Assembly (NCBI GenBank): GCA_964472425.1
Contig: CAYYLF010000015.1
Span: 1-24,217 of the forward strand
DNA from: RUG11867 sp964472425
Lineage (GTDB): Bacteria > Bacillota_I > Bacilli_A > RF39 > UBA660
Direction of reading: 5' to 3'
DNA length: 24,217 bases
Shown piece after piece: positions 7,779 through 15,806 of this stretch. The notes under the pieces were generated by a model. It did no database searches. It worked only from the letters and a program-made list of their open reading frames with translations, and was not told the origin of the DNA. The position numbers and the translations under genes were made by a program. Every line of letters starts with the position of its first letter. The stretch's first letter is position 1.

Positions 7779-8957
7779 ATGAAGAATGCAAGAGTCGACA
7801 AGATAGACCAACTTCTCATGCAGTTGGCACATTATTTTATTACGGTCGAGAATTATACTCCGATAATCGTCAAGGGCGTCCAAAACGAGATTTGGCTCGA
7901 GAATATAGATGCACCTTATAAGATAGTCAGAATAAATGCGAATCACGTTCACAATAACGAACAGCTAGATTTCGATTTATTTAAAGTAGCGAACATCGTC
8001 AAACAGGTGCGAAAGAGGACTTTGAGTTTTTCTTTGAACACTTTGAACATAATTTTGGATGCCGGGAATACGGTCGAGCATAAGGGGACTAAGAACATCG
8101 ACTGTGTGTTCTTGGATGAAGATGAGAATTTGGCTCGGAACGAGGAATTGAACGGGATGTTCCCGGCACTTCGAGACAATTTGGTCGATTCCAAAGATGG
8201 GATAGAATTCGTCATCAACATCACGAACGACATCAATCAAAAGACAGCTCGGGACAACGACGAGTACGAAGAGGTGTTCAGGAAGAAAGATGGGTCAGTC
8301 ACGAAGTTGTTGATTGCGATGAACGTGATTCTCTTCGTCGTCGCAAATATAGGACTTGCGACTCAAAAGTTCGATTTGTACACTTTGCTTTCTTTGAACG
8401 GAGCTCACGTTCAGAATGGAGAGATATATAGGCTCATCACGGCCGGATTCATGCATGCGAACATATTTTATACGGATGGAATATTGATTACGAACATTTT
8501 CCATCTCATCATGAACATGTACGCTCTTCACATCATAGGTGAACAAATAGAGTCGTTCGTCGGGAAGGGCAAATACGTCGCCATCTATTTCTTCAGCATG
8601 ATAACGGGGAATCTACTCTCGTGCCTCGTGAACGGGGCTCAAGGTTGGGCCTTAGGGGCGAGCGGGGCCATATTCGGTCTCATGGGCGCCTTATTGTACT
8701 TCGGTTATCATTACAGGTTGTATTTGGACAACGTACTCAAGACTCAGATTATTCCTTTGATATTGCTCAACTTCACGGCTGGGTTCTTGATGTCGGGTAT
8801 AGATAATGCCGGACACATCGGCGGATTCGTCGGAGGTCTATTCATGACGATGGCTTTAGGTATCAAGAATAGGTCTAGCAAGCAAGATAGGATAAACGGC
8901 GTGATTTGTTCTACCATATTAATTGCCTTCTTGTCGTACATATTGTTTTTAGGATGA
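7779..8957 (+). CDS. Rhomboid family intramembrane serine protease with large cytosolic N-terminal part
   Basis: The 392-residue protein has about 170 soluble residues and then six or seven membrane segments. Rhomboid motifs are complete: HLIMN (H242, N246) in an early membrane segment, catalytic serine S295 in GASGA, and catalytic histidine H346 in AGHIGG. Family knowledge: rhomboids cleave substrates within or next to membrane helices using this Ser-His dyad. The N-terminal region (residues 1-170) has no motif I recognise; B. subtilis GluP/YqgP also carries an N-terminal cytosolic domain. I chose ATG 7779 because AGAGGT (7764-7769) lies 9 nt upstream and the promoter excludes GTG 7710. It is monocistronic with its own terminator. 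The substrate is unknown. Confidence 0.9.
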   Translation: MKNARVDKIDQLLMQLAHYFITVENYTPIIVKGVQNEIWLENIDAPYKIVRINANHVHNNEQLDFDLFKVANIVKQVRKRTLSFSLNTLNIILDAGNTVEHKGTKNIDCVFLDEDENLARNEELNGMFPALRDNLVDSKDGIEFVINITNDINQKTARDNDEYEEVFRKKDGSVTKLLIAMNVILFVVANIGLATQKFDLYTLLSLNGAHVQNGEIYRLITAGFMHANIFYTDGILITNIFHLIMNMYALHIIGEQIESFVGKGKYVAIYFFSMITGNLLSCLVNGAQGWALGASGAIFGLMGALLYFGYHYRLYLDNVLKTQIIPLILLNFTAGFLMSGIDNAGHIGGFVGGLFMTMALGIKNRSSKQDRINGVICSTILIAFLSYILFLG

Positions 8958-8959
8958 TT

Positions 8960-8997
8960 AAACGTTTTCTTCTCGGGTGAGATGGAAACGTTTTTTT
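8960..8997 (+). terminator. Terminator after the rhomboid gene
   Basis: AAACGTTTTC (8960-8969) pairs over 10 bp with GGAAACGTTT (8984-8993), followed by T. The arms contain the self-complementary octamer AAACGTTT. Confidence 0.8.
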
Positions 8998-9003
8998 GGG
9001 GCT

Positions 9004-9031
9004 TGCTTTTTGGTGAAATTTTTTCTATACT
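9004..9031 (+). promoter_or_regulatory. Probable promoter of the ThyX-like gene
   Basis: TTGCTT (9004-9009), 16 nt, TATACT (9026-9031). This leaves a leader of about 45 nt before ATG 9082. Confidence 0.45.
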
Positions 9032-9081
9032 TATGATTATAGAGGATACTTTGGGGTAAATGGAAAGAAGGTTTTTGTATT

Positions 9082-10371
9082 ATGAGAATCTCACTCGACA
9101 AAGAGAACAGATTTTTGGCCGCGGATGGCAAGGTGGATTTGAAGAAGGCGTTCATGTATGCGGGTACGAAGGCAGCTTGGTGCTATAAACCTAGCAATGC
9201 GATTCCCGAGACGATTCGAGCGATGAGCGACGAGGACTTGGTGAGGATGGGAATCGATACTTTTGTGAACGACCACGGTACGCCCAGCGAACATTACGAG
9301 GTTTCAGTCGAATTTACGGGCATTCCCAAACTCATGTGCATGATTTTGAACAACGAACATCAGTACACGTCCGACGAGAGAAGTCTTCGTTATACGAAGG
9401 TCAAACCGAGCGAATATATTTCGGATTTGGAAGTCGATTTGTACGATAAGTGGTACAGGATATTCACCGAGGTACTTTGGGGAAAGTACAGTGACTTTTT
9501 CTTAAATTCGGCCAAAGGCGACGAAGTGAATGCAAGAAAGGCGGCAGGTAAGATAGCACAAGAAAATGCTCGCGGTTTTGTAAGTGTTCTGACTCCGACG
9601 TCCATAGCTTATACAGCTCCGTGGTATCAGTGGCAGAAGTTATATAGAATGCTCGAGTACATGGTGGCACATCCGACATGCGAGTTAGAGAAGTTGGCCG
9701 TGCCGTATGCCAAGGAGTTGATGCAAGGGCTCGTCGATTGCAGGGTCGTGGTAAGTACCAAGGATGCGATTCAATTGTATCCGCCTTTGCTCGAACAGGT
9801 AAAGGACAATAGAGAAATTTTGTATAGAAACAACAAACATATCAAGTTGTCGTTGTTCGCGGTCGACAATCCTTTCAGTGGCATAGATAAGCCAAACAAG
9901 TTCGAGACGGCCATCAATTACAATACACGATTGTCATTTGCATCGGCTGCTCATTTGTTTCGACACAGAACGAGCGATGGAGAGATTAGAGAACCTGAAG
10001 AATTCTCCTTTGTAACACCGGAATTTATCAAAGGGACACCTTACGAAGTCGAATATGCCCAAGATATGGTGCGCGTTCGCCTACTTTATCCAGTAGGGCA
10101 GATGATGGATGTGAACATCGTTTCTTCGATTAGGAAGATTATACACTTCATGGGGAAAGAAAGAGCATGCGAACGTGCTCAATGGGAAACGGCGGATTTC
10201 TACATGAACGAGTTCGTACCGGCAATCATAAAGGGATTAGAAGGGAAACCGGAATACGATAAAGAGCGGGATATGTTGACAAAATTGTACTTATATCGTT
10301 GTAGATGTGGCGCTCCCGATTACGATTGTCCGAATCCTTGTGGACATCCGAGGGTCAAAAGGCCTTTCTGA
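9082..10371 (+). CDS. ThyX-family flavin-dependent thymidylate synthase-like protein, tandem two-domain form
   Basis: ThyX makes dTMP from dUMP with methylene-THF, FAD and NADPH. This protein has 429 residues, almost twice the usual 210-250, and shows two ThyX-like halves. Half 1 (about 70-220) has NEHQYTSDERSLRY (91-104), which aligns with the ThyX motif RHR...ExSxRY but has lost RHR; its later part SVLTPTSIAYTAPWYQWQ resembles the ThyX core helix region. Half 2 (about 245-385) keeps RHRTS (294-298) but not ExSxRY, and has LYPVGQMMDVN and the conserved-type AQWE (367-370). The halves therefore look complementary. A four-cysteine tail (C407, C409, C416, C420) follows. Probable ribosome site: GAAAGAAGG (9062-9070). 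It could be a functional dTMP synthase or a derived enzyme; no thyA is in the window to decide. Confidence 0.75.
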   Translation: MRISLDKENRFLAADGKVDLKKAFMYAGTKAAWCYKPSNAIPETIRAMSDEDLVRMGIDTFVNDHGTPSEHYEVSVEFTGIPKLMCMILNNEHQYTSDERSLRYTKVKPSEYISDLEVDLYDKWYRIFTEVLWGKYSDFFLNSAKGDEVNARKAAGKIAQENARGFVSVLTPTSIAYTAPWYQWQKLYRMLEYMVAHPTCELEKLAVPYAKELMQGLVDCRVVVSTKDAIQLYPPLLEQVKDNREILYRNNKHIKLSLFAVDNPFSGIDKPNKFETAINYNTRLSFASAAHLFRHRTSDGEIREPEEFSFVTPEFIKGTPYEVEYAQDMVRVRLLYPVGQMMDVNIVSSIRKIIHFMGKERACERAQWETADFYMNEFVPAIIKGLEGKPEYDKERDMLTKLYLYRCRCGAPDYDCPNPCGHPRVKRPF

Positions 10372-10422
10372 TAGGGCGATGTAAAACAGGTATTCAGTCG
10401 ATTAAAATAAGATTTATAACGG

Positions 10423-10452
10423 AAAAAAGACTTGTTTTTAAGTCTTTTTTTT
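10423..10452 (+). terminator. Terminator before rpsB
   Basis: AAAAAAGACTT (10423-10433), loop GTTTTT, perfect complement AAGTCTTTTTT (10440-10450), then T. The next promoter's -35 starts inside the loop. Confidence 0.85.
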
Positions 10453-10460
10453 GTTATGAT
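10432..10460 (+). promoter_or_regulatory. rpsB promoter nested in the upstream terminator
   Basis: TTGTTT (10432-10437), 17 nt, TATGAT (10455-10460), with TGT giving an extended -10 at 10452-10454. The -35 coincides with the terminator loop. Confidence 0.6.
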
Positions 10461-10466
10461 AGGGAT

Positions 10467-10579
10467 GGCTTTTAAGCCAAAAAAGACACCAGCATGAATT
10501 TTTATGGCAAGTGGCCCCTAGCCAGGGTTGTCGTAAATCACGAAATGCTGGGATGTAAAAACGAAGGAGGAATAAAATT
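10467..10579 (+). promoter_or_regulatory. Structured rpsB leader, possible S2 autoregulatory RNA
   Basis: About 113 nt of untranslated RNA. A first hairpin TGGCTT/AAGCCA (about 10466-10479) is followed by a long-range stem CCAGCAT (10489-10495) with ATGCTGG (10545-10551). The enclosed 49 nt contain GGC/GCC pairs and a CCCT/AGGG hairpin (about 10516-10527). A strong GGAGG site lies at 10566-10570. Ribosomal protein leaders that bind their product are common; binding of S2 here is inference and no known class was matched. Confidence 0.6.
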
Positions 10580-11401
10580 ATGGCTATCGTTTCTATGAAC
10601 AATCTATTAGAAGCAGGTGTTCATTTCGGACACCAAACTAAGAGATGGAACCCTAAAATGAAGGAGTACATCTTTACGGCGAGGGATGACATTTACATCA
10701 TCGACCTCGAGAAGACTGTCGCGTGCTTGGAAACGGCATACGAAGAGTTAAAAAAGATAAGTGAAAACGGAGGTAAGTTCTTGTTCGTCGGCACGAAGAA
10801 ACAGGCGAGCGAAGTTTCGAAGGAAGAAGCTTTGAGAAGTGAATCTTTCTACGTAACTGAGAGATGGCTCGGTGGAACACTTACAAATTTCCGTACTATC
10901 AGAAGAAGAGTCAAGAGACTCGCCGAAATCGAGAAGATGGAGGAAGATGGTACTTTCGATTTACTACCTAAGAAGGAAGTTATCGGCATAAAGAAAGAAT
11001 ACGAAAAGTTGAATAAGGTTTTGTGCGGTATTCGCGATATGGAAAAGTTGCCAGATGCGATGATTATCGTCGACCCTAAGAAGGAAATCAATGCCATCAG
11101 AGAAGCAAGAAAGTTGAACATTCCGGTTTTCGGACTCGTCGACACGAATTGTGACCCGGACGACGTCGATTTCGTAGTACCTGGCAACGACGACGCGGTT
11201 CGTTCTGTGAAAGTCGTTTTAGGCGTTTTGAACAATGCGATTTGCGAAGGTAAGAATCTTCCACTCGTAGATTATGTGACCGAGGAAGAGAAGAAGACCG
11301 ATGGCAAAGAGGACGCGCCAAAACGCGGACTTCGCGAGGATGAATCTTCTTCAAGAAAAGTCGACGAATCTCGCGACGAGGCAGATAAGGCCGAAGCATA
11401 A
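10580..11401 (+). CDS. rpsB: 30S ribosomal protein S2
   Basis: Primary component of the small ribosomal subunit. The 273-residue protein carries the S2 N-terminus (LLEAGVHFGHQTKRWNPKM), the RWLGGTLTNFRTI block near residues 95-107 and the DAMIIVDP...IPVFGLVDTNCDPD region. It is about 30 residues longer than many Bacilli S2 proteins because of a highly charged tail from about residue 235 (KKTDGKEDAPKRG, then mixed acid and base), probably disordered. Start ATG follows GAAGGAGGAATAAAATT. It is followed by tsf after 43 nt, the conserved rpsB-tsf pair, and is preceded by a structured leader that may adjust its expression. Confidence 0.97.
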   Translation: MAIVSMNNLLEAGVHFGHQTKRWNPKMKEYIFTARDDIYIIDLEKTVACLETAYEELKKISENGGKFLFVGTKKQASEVSKEEALRSESFYVTERWLGGTLTNFRTIRRRVKRLAEIEKMEEDGTFDLLPKKEVIGIKKEYEKLNKVLCGIRDMEKLPDAMIIVDPKKEINAIREARKLNIPVFGLVDTNCDPDDVDFVVPGNDDAVRSVKVVLGVLNNAICEGKNLPLVDYVTEEEKKTDGKEDAPKRGLREDESSSRKVDESRDEADKAEA

Positions 11402-11444
11402 TATAAATAAAATTTAAGTAAAAAATACTAGGAGGAAAAATTAT

Positions 11445-12317
11445 ATGGTAACTGCACAAATGGTAAACGAGCTCAGAAATATGACTGGAGCAGGTATGAT
11501 GGATTGCAAGAAGGCTTTGGTCGAGACAAACGGGGATATAGACGCGGCTGTAGATTACTTGAGAGAGAAAGGTGTCGCGAAGGCGGCCAAGAAGGCAGAT
11601 AGAATCGCGGCCGAGGGACTTGCAAACGTCTACATCGACGGGAACAAGGCTGCCATCATCGAGGTAAACAGCGAGACGGATTTCGTCAGCAAGAATGAGA
11701 ACTTCAAGTCCATGGTCGACGAGATAGGAAAGGCCATCTTGGCTAGCGGAGCGACTACTTTGGAGGATTCTTTGAAGGCTCAAACTGGCGAAGGAACGGT
11801 CGAAGAGTTAATCGTCGCAAGAACGGCGACAATCGGAGAGAAGTTATCGCTTCGCCGTGTCGAAGTCAGAACTAAGGGCGACGACGAGGCGTTCGGTTCT
11901 TACTTGCACATGGGTGGCAAGATTGCCGTTTTGGCGGTCGTCAAGGGTGCCAGTGAAGAAGTCGCGAAAGACGTCGCAATGCAAGCTGCTGCTATGAAGC
12001 CAGAATACTTGGCGGAAGAAAACGTTCCAACTGAGAGAGTCGAGAAAGAAAAGAATTTCTTAATCGAACAGGCTATGGGCGAGGGCAAGCCTCAGGATAT
12101 AGCGGAGAAGATGGTCGCAGGAAGACTCAAGAAGTTCTTCAAGGAAATCTGTTTGGTCGATCAAGCATTCATCAAGGACGGCGACATCGATGTCAAGACT
12201 TACGTCAAAAACAATGGCGGAGTCGTAGTAGATATGGTCCGTTTCGAAGTCGGTGAAGGTATGGAACACAGAAGTGAAAACTTTGCAGACGAGGTCATGA
12301 GCCAACTCAACAATTAA
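11445..12317 (+). CDS. tsf: Elongation factor Ts
   Basis: Nucleotide exchange factor for EF-Tu, cytosolic. It has 290 residues, the usual length. The N-terminal UBA-like domain reads VNELRNMTGAGMMDCKKAL, followed by the EF-Ts signature EVNSETDFVSKNENF (about residues 75-89) carrying the TDFV contact with EF-Tu. The core subdomains follow, including the HMGGKIAVL segment (about 152-160) and the C-terminal VRFEVGEG stretch. AGGAGG (11431-11436) gives a strong start. It lies in the rpsB operon and ends 2 nt before the next gene's ATG, so all three genes are probably co-transcribed. Confidence 0.97.
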   Translation: MVTAQMVNELRNMTGAGMMDCKKALVETNGDIDAAVDYLREKGVAKAAKKADRIAAEGLANVYIDGNKAAIIEVNSETDFVSKNENFKSMVDEIGKAILASGATTLEDSLKAQTGEGTVEELIVARTATIGEKLSLRRVEVRTKGDDEAFGSYLHMGGKIAVLAVVKGASEEVAKDVAMQAAAMKPEYLAEENVPTERVEKEKNFLIEQAMGEGKPQDIAEKMVAGRLKKFFKEICLVDQAFIKDGDIDVKTYVKNNGGVVVDMVRFEVGEGMEHRSENFADEVMSQLNN

Positions 12318-12319
12318 CG

Positions 12320-12832
12320 ATGAGTCACATCAACAATAAAACTTTGAGAATCGTCGTCGATGCGGTTTTGATAATCGTCGGAATCGTATTCTTGGTTTTC
12401 GGCATCAAAGACGCGGTCGAGATGTACAAGTCTTCGACTACTCCGGACGACGTTTTGTTTTCGAGAAGTTACAGGGACGTGAGTGAAGATAATCCTTATG
12501 AGTACGTGACATCTCGTGAGTTCGAAGATTTGACGAAAAGTGGCACGGGTGTCATATTCGTCGGCAATCCGAACGACGCATGGTCGCAGGTTCTAGCTGG
12601 TCCTTTGACCGATGTGTTGAAAAAGTACGAACTCGAACATGTTTACTATTTCGAGACCGAAGAAGATACCCCACGAGTGCTAATCGTGCGAGATGGAGGA
12701 AAAATCGAAGAATTTGCGAAATCCGACATCTTCGACGAAGAGTACGATGGAATTCCCATCGAGTACTTTGGCGAGGAAGAACATAAGAACAATTTAGAAC
12801 GATTACTCGAAGTTATCGAGAAAATAAAATAG
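12320..12832 (+). CDS. Membrane-anchored thioredoxin-fold-like protein without cysteines
   Basis: The 170-residue protein has one N-terminal membrane helix (about 9-28) and then a soluble domain, probably outside the cell. GTGVIFVGNPNDAWSQVLAG (about 76-95) resembles the first strand and active-site region of thioredoxin-like proteins of the bacteriocin-transport-accessory type, where CPWC would normally stand. Here the stretch reads NDAWS, and the whole protein has no cysteine. TPRVLIVRDGGKIEEF (about 117-132) matches the cis-proline strand (V/T-P) of that fold. A redox role is therefore unlikely; a chaperone-like or binding role is possible. It starts 2 nt after tsf with no clear ribosome site, so translation is probably coupled to tsf. 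The fold assignment is an inference. Confidence 0.6.
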   Translation: MSHINNKTLRIVVDAVLIIVGIVFLVFGIKDAVEMYKSSTTPDDVLFSRSYRDVSEDNPYEYVTSREFEDLTKSGTGVIFVGNPNDAWSQVLAGPLTDVLKKYELEHVYYFETEEDTPRVLIVRDGGKIEEFAKSDIFDEEYDGIPIEYFGEEEHKNNLERLLEVIEKIK

Positions 12833-12860
12833 GGAGCATTTGAGAAAATGGCCCTTTTTT
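12831..12860 (+). terminator. Terminator of the rpsB-tsf operon
   Basis: AGGG (12831-12834) and CATTT (12837-12841) pair with AAATG and CCCT (12852-12855), then six T. The left arm starts inside the TAG stop. Confidence 0.7.
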
Positions 12861-12863
12861 CAA

Positions 12864-12892
12864 TTGCCTTTTTGGGCAAGGTATGGTAGGAT
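12864..12892 (+). promoter_or_regulatory. Promoter of the 960-residue protein gene
   Basis: TTGCCT (12864-12869), 17 nt, TAGGAT (12887-12892), extended -10 TGG at 12884-12886. The -35 and the following bases form a small TTGCC/GGCAA dyad (12864-12878). Confidence 0.5.
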
Positions 12893-12920
12893 AGTAACCG
12901 TTTTAAACGGGGGATAAACT

Positions 12921-15803
12921 ATGAAATTTGAGATACTTATAAATAGTATATTTAGACTTCCGATGGCTAAGGCTTTAGAAAAAGTGAACGAGTATGAGAG
13001 CAAGGGAGGATTCAAGAGGTTCGACGAACAACAAAAAGTGTTCGATATATTGGCAGAAAGAAAGAATGTACGGGATTCCATAAAAGACGAGGCAATAGAA
13101 GAAGCCGCTTTGTATTTTCATTTTTTGTCGAAGGGGAAAAATCTTTGGTCTTTAGAAGCTTTCGAATGTTTGAAAAAATTTCCGAACGTGATTTGGATAG
13201 AAATGATCGGTTTTTTAAAGCCCGACGAGATAATGATTATACTTAGAGATTTTTGTAAAGAACTGATGCCCGTATTGGTCGAAACGTTTATCATAAATTT
13301 ACCGGAATCTTTGCAGATAAGAGCAATCGAGTTATATAAAGAGCGAATCGCAGAAGACCGAGATATGTTCGAAAATTTTTATTTTTCACTCGAGTCGTCT
13401 GGCAGATTGAAACTCGAGGAATTATTTCGTGAAAGGGTTCCCAAGACGGCTCTTTTGGAGTTAGAAGATTTAGAAGAAAAGAAAGTGGACGAGGTTTTGG
13501 AAAAAGAGCACGAAGCGATTTCCAGATTGGAGTCCGATAAATTGGTGGAATTTGTCCTTTTGAAAGGACAATATGCCGAGACTTTGTATAATTTTATCCG
13601 ATTATATAAAAAGAAGCTCGATGAGTGTTCCATACAGTTGTTCAAACTCTTTATAACTAGATGTAAATATTTAGTGAGAAAAGCCCAGTATAGGAATGTC
13701 GATTTTGACGACGAGGAAACAGAGCCGGTAGTATTTTCAGATATGGAGTTGATTAAACTCTTCAAGCACAGATTCTATGAATTAGGTTTGGAGGAAGTAC
13801 TTTCAATATTCTGTCAAAAAGAGAATTATGGCTACAATGCATTTGTGGCAGATGTCGTGATGGAGTTTTTGGATATCGCCACAGATGAACAGGATGCCCT
13901 CGGATACGTCAATGATGAGACCAAAACGAGACTCATCAGAAGAGTAGCAAGTGAATGCGAAAAGAGAGAATATACTTTAGAAGATTTTGAGCATGCGGTT
14001 AAGGGAATCGGAGCGAAAGGACCAAAGCTGGTTTATGACGATTACATCGAAGCGATAGTCGCATGTGGCAAATTGTTGAGAACGAACGTCATAAACGATA
14101 AGCATTCTCTATTCTTAGAGCTTCGCGAAAAGTTTATCGCCGATTTGTTCGGTCGATGCGAGAAAGATGGAACTTTCAATCAGGTTTATTCTCTAAATGG
14201 AGTGTTTTATAGGTTAGCAAAAGGAACTATTCCTTTTGAGAAAGTATATATGACCAAGACTTATAGAGGGCTAATCTATCTTGCGAAGTGTGGAACAATC
14301 GTAGACGACGGGGATTATGTGACTAAGTATTTGTCTGATGCCCAATTGGCTAAACTTAACATCAGTCCTGTACTCAAGTGGAGAGCGACGATAGAGAGAA
14401 ATCGTGAAGAAATCAAGCCCGAATTCGTTTCTCGAATGGGACTACAGTTGTTGTGTCTTTTCGGTATAGAAAGAACTCGATATCTCTTGGAATCCGATAT
14501 GCAAAATAATAGATTGGAAAATTTGTTCGACGGGATCAATTATAAAAATATCTCTATCGATGAGAAGGGACAGCCTATCCTAAATGTTCGATTGGGAGAT
14601 TATCTTTTCGGTCGAGGATTAATGAGCGAAGAAAATTCGGTCATCAATAGATTGGTTAGAAATTCTATACCAGAGTTTGGAAAGGTCTTTTGCGAGTTTT
14701 GTAATAATTTCGACGACGTCATGGTGAAGTGTAACGGGCTACTAAGCATCAAGAGGATAGTCAATTTGTTCGAATGCGAAGAATTGCCTATCGAGTTGAA
14801 ACCGGACGAAATCGAGTTTAAATTAGCTTTGCGAGAGATGAGTACGCATAATGTAGACTTGCTTAGAGACGCAATAGGGTTATGTAAAGATGCTAGAAAC
14901 AGGACGTATTCGACTATTCCGATGATTACGGGAACTCTCGGAGATTTTACTTATAAGATGTTGCGATTGGACGATTCGTTGGCCGTCGCGGTCGGCAATC
15001 TATCTCATTGTTGTTTCGTAGTACAAGGAGCATCGGATTCGACTTTGAGGCATGCGATGCAGTCAGTGAATGGCCGCGTATTCGTCGTCTATCACAAGGG
15101 TAAATTCTTGACTCAGAGTTGGGTTTGGAGAAACGGCGATGTCGTATGTTTCGACAGTGTCGAGGCAGGTTCGCCTTATCACGAGAAGTACGATGATGAG
15201 TTCAATCTTTTAGATGTGTATAAAATGGTAGCTAGAGAGATTATCGACGTATCTGCTTCGAGAGAAAGTGCAGTACAAAGAGTTAAAGTTGTCACGGTCG
15301 GAAAGTCCGACTTCAAGTTCGAAGGACTCGCATACATCGATTCGCCTGTACCGAGACCACTAGAGAAGAATCTCTACGTCTACGATTCTAGTAGACAGCG
15401 AGTGCTTGCTGGAGCGATGCCAAAGGAACCTCGGTATGGGGTCGTAGGTATCCAATATTTCGACGTCAGGAAGAAACCGAAGATACTAGATGTAACGAAT
15501 AGCGTCGACATCGATGTCGCGGACGAAATTATGGTAGGTATAAATGCGCTCAGGTATCGAATTCACCAAGAAGAGATTCCGGCCACTTTCAGCGATTATA
15601 CGAGGATAATTTTAGGAGACGGTTGGTACATTTTGGTCGGTAAAGACGGAGAAATCGAAAATGGGTGTGTGAAGACCGATGAGGATACTGTTACAGAATA
15701 CGATAGATATTTGAAGTTACACGGGAAGAATATGGAAAATGAAGATAAGGGCTTTGTGAAGAAGTTCACTCCTCTCGCAGGCCTTCAAATGAAGGGAGAA
15801 TAA
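12921..15803 (+). CDS. Large protein of unknown function with C-terminal CC...QSWVWR...CFD domain
   Basis: A 960-residue soluble protein. I cannot assign a function. Residues 1-550 are helix-rich and charged, with no nucleotide-binding motif. A distinct segment at about residues 690-750 reads NLSHCCFVVQGASDS, then NGRVFVVYHKGKFLTQSWVW and CFDSVEA. This matches a pattern I know from uncharacterised proteins of Firmicutes and phages, where a CC pair precedes GxFxVxxxxGxxxxQSWVWR and CFDxxE. It recalls PcfJ-like domains but the relation is not established. A further C-terminal part (about 800-960) contains beta-rich stretches such as YVYDSSRQRVLAG and GVVGIQYFDVR. It has its own promoter and a GGGGGA ribosome site (12909-12914). 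The next gene starts 3 nt after its stop, so the two products probably act together. Confidence 0.85.
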   Translation: MKFEILINSIFRLPMAKALEKVNEYESKGGFKRFDEQQKVFDILAERKNVRDSIKDEAIEEAALYFHFLSKGKNLWSLEAFECLKKFPNVIWIEMIGFLKPDEIMIILRDFCKELMPVLVETFIINLPESLQIRAIELYKERIAEDRDMFENFYFSLESSGRLKLEELFRERVPKTALLELEDLEEKKVDEVLEKEHEAISRLESDKLVEFVLLKGQYAETLYNFIRLYKKKLDECSIQLFKLFITRCKYLVRKAQYRNVDFDDEETEPVVFSDMELIKLFKHRFYELGLEEVLSIFCQKENYGYNAFVADVVMEFLDIATDEQDALGYVNDETKTRLIRRVASECEKREYTLEDFEHAVKGIGAKGPKLVYDDYIEAIVACGKLLRTNVINDKHSLFLELREKFIADLFGRCEKDGTFNQVYSLNGVFYRLAKGTIPFEKVYMTKTYRGLIYLAKCGTIVDDGDYVTKYLSDAQLAKLNISPVLKWRATIERNREEIKPEFVSRMGLQLLCLFGIERTRYLLESDMQNNRLENLFDGINYKNISIDEKGQPILNVRLGDYLFGRGLMSEENSVINRLVRNSIPEFGKVFCEFCNNFDDVMVKCNGLLSIKRIVNLFECEELPIELKPDEIEFKLALREMSTHNVDLLRDAIGLCKDARNRTYSTIPMITGTLGDFTYKMLRLDDSLAVAVGNLSHCCFVVQGASDSTLRHAMQSVNGRVFVVYHKGKFLTQSWVWRNGDVVCFDSVEAGSPYHEKYDDEFNLLDVYKMVAREIIDVSASRESAVQRVKVVTVGKSDFKFEGLAYIDSPVPRPLEKNLYVYDSSRQRVLAGAMPKEPRYGVVGIQYFDVRKKPKILDVTNSVDIDVADEIMVGINALRYRIHQEEIPATFSDYTRIILGDGWYILVGKDGEIENGCVKTDEDTVTEYDRYLKLHGKNMENEDKGFVKKFTPLAGLQMKGE

Positions 15804-15806
15804 GTT

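Noticed and set aside
11097..11783. Minus-strand open frame of 228 codons across rpsB and tsf
   Set aside because: It crosses the rpsB-tsf intergenic region antisense to two certain genes with no start signals.
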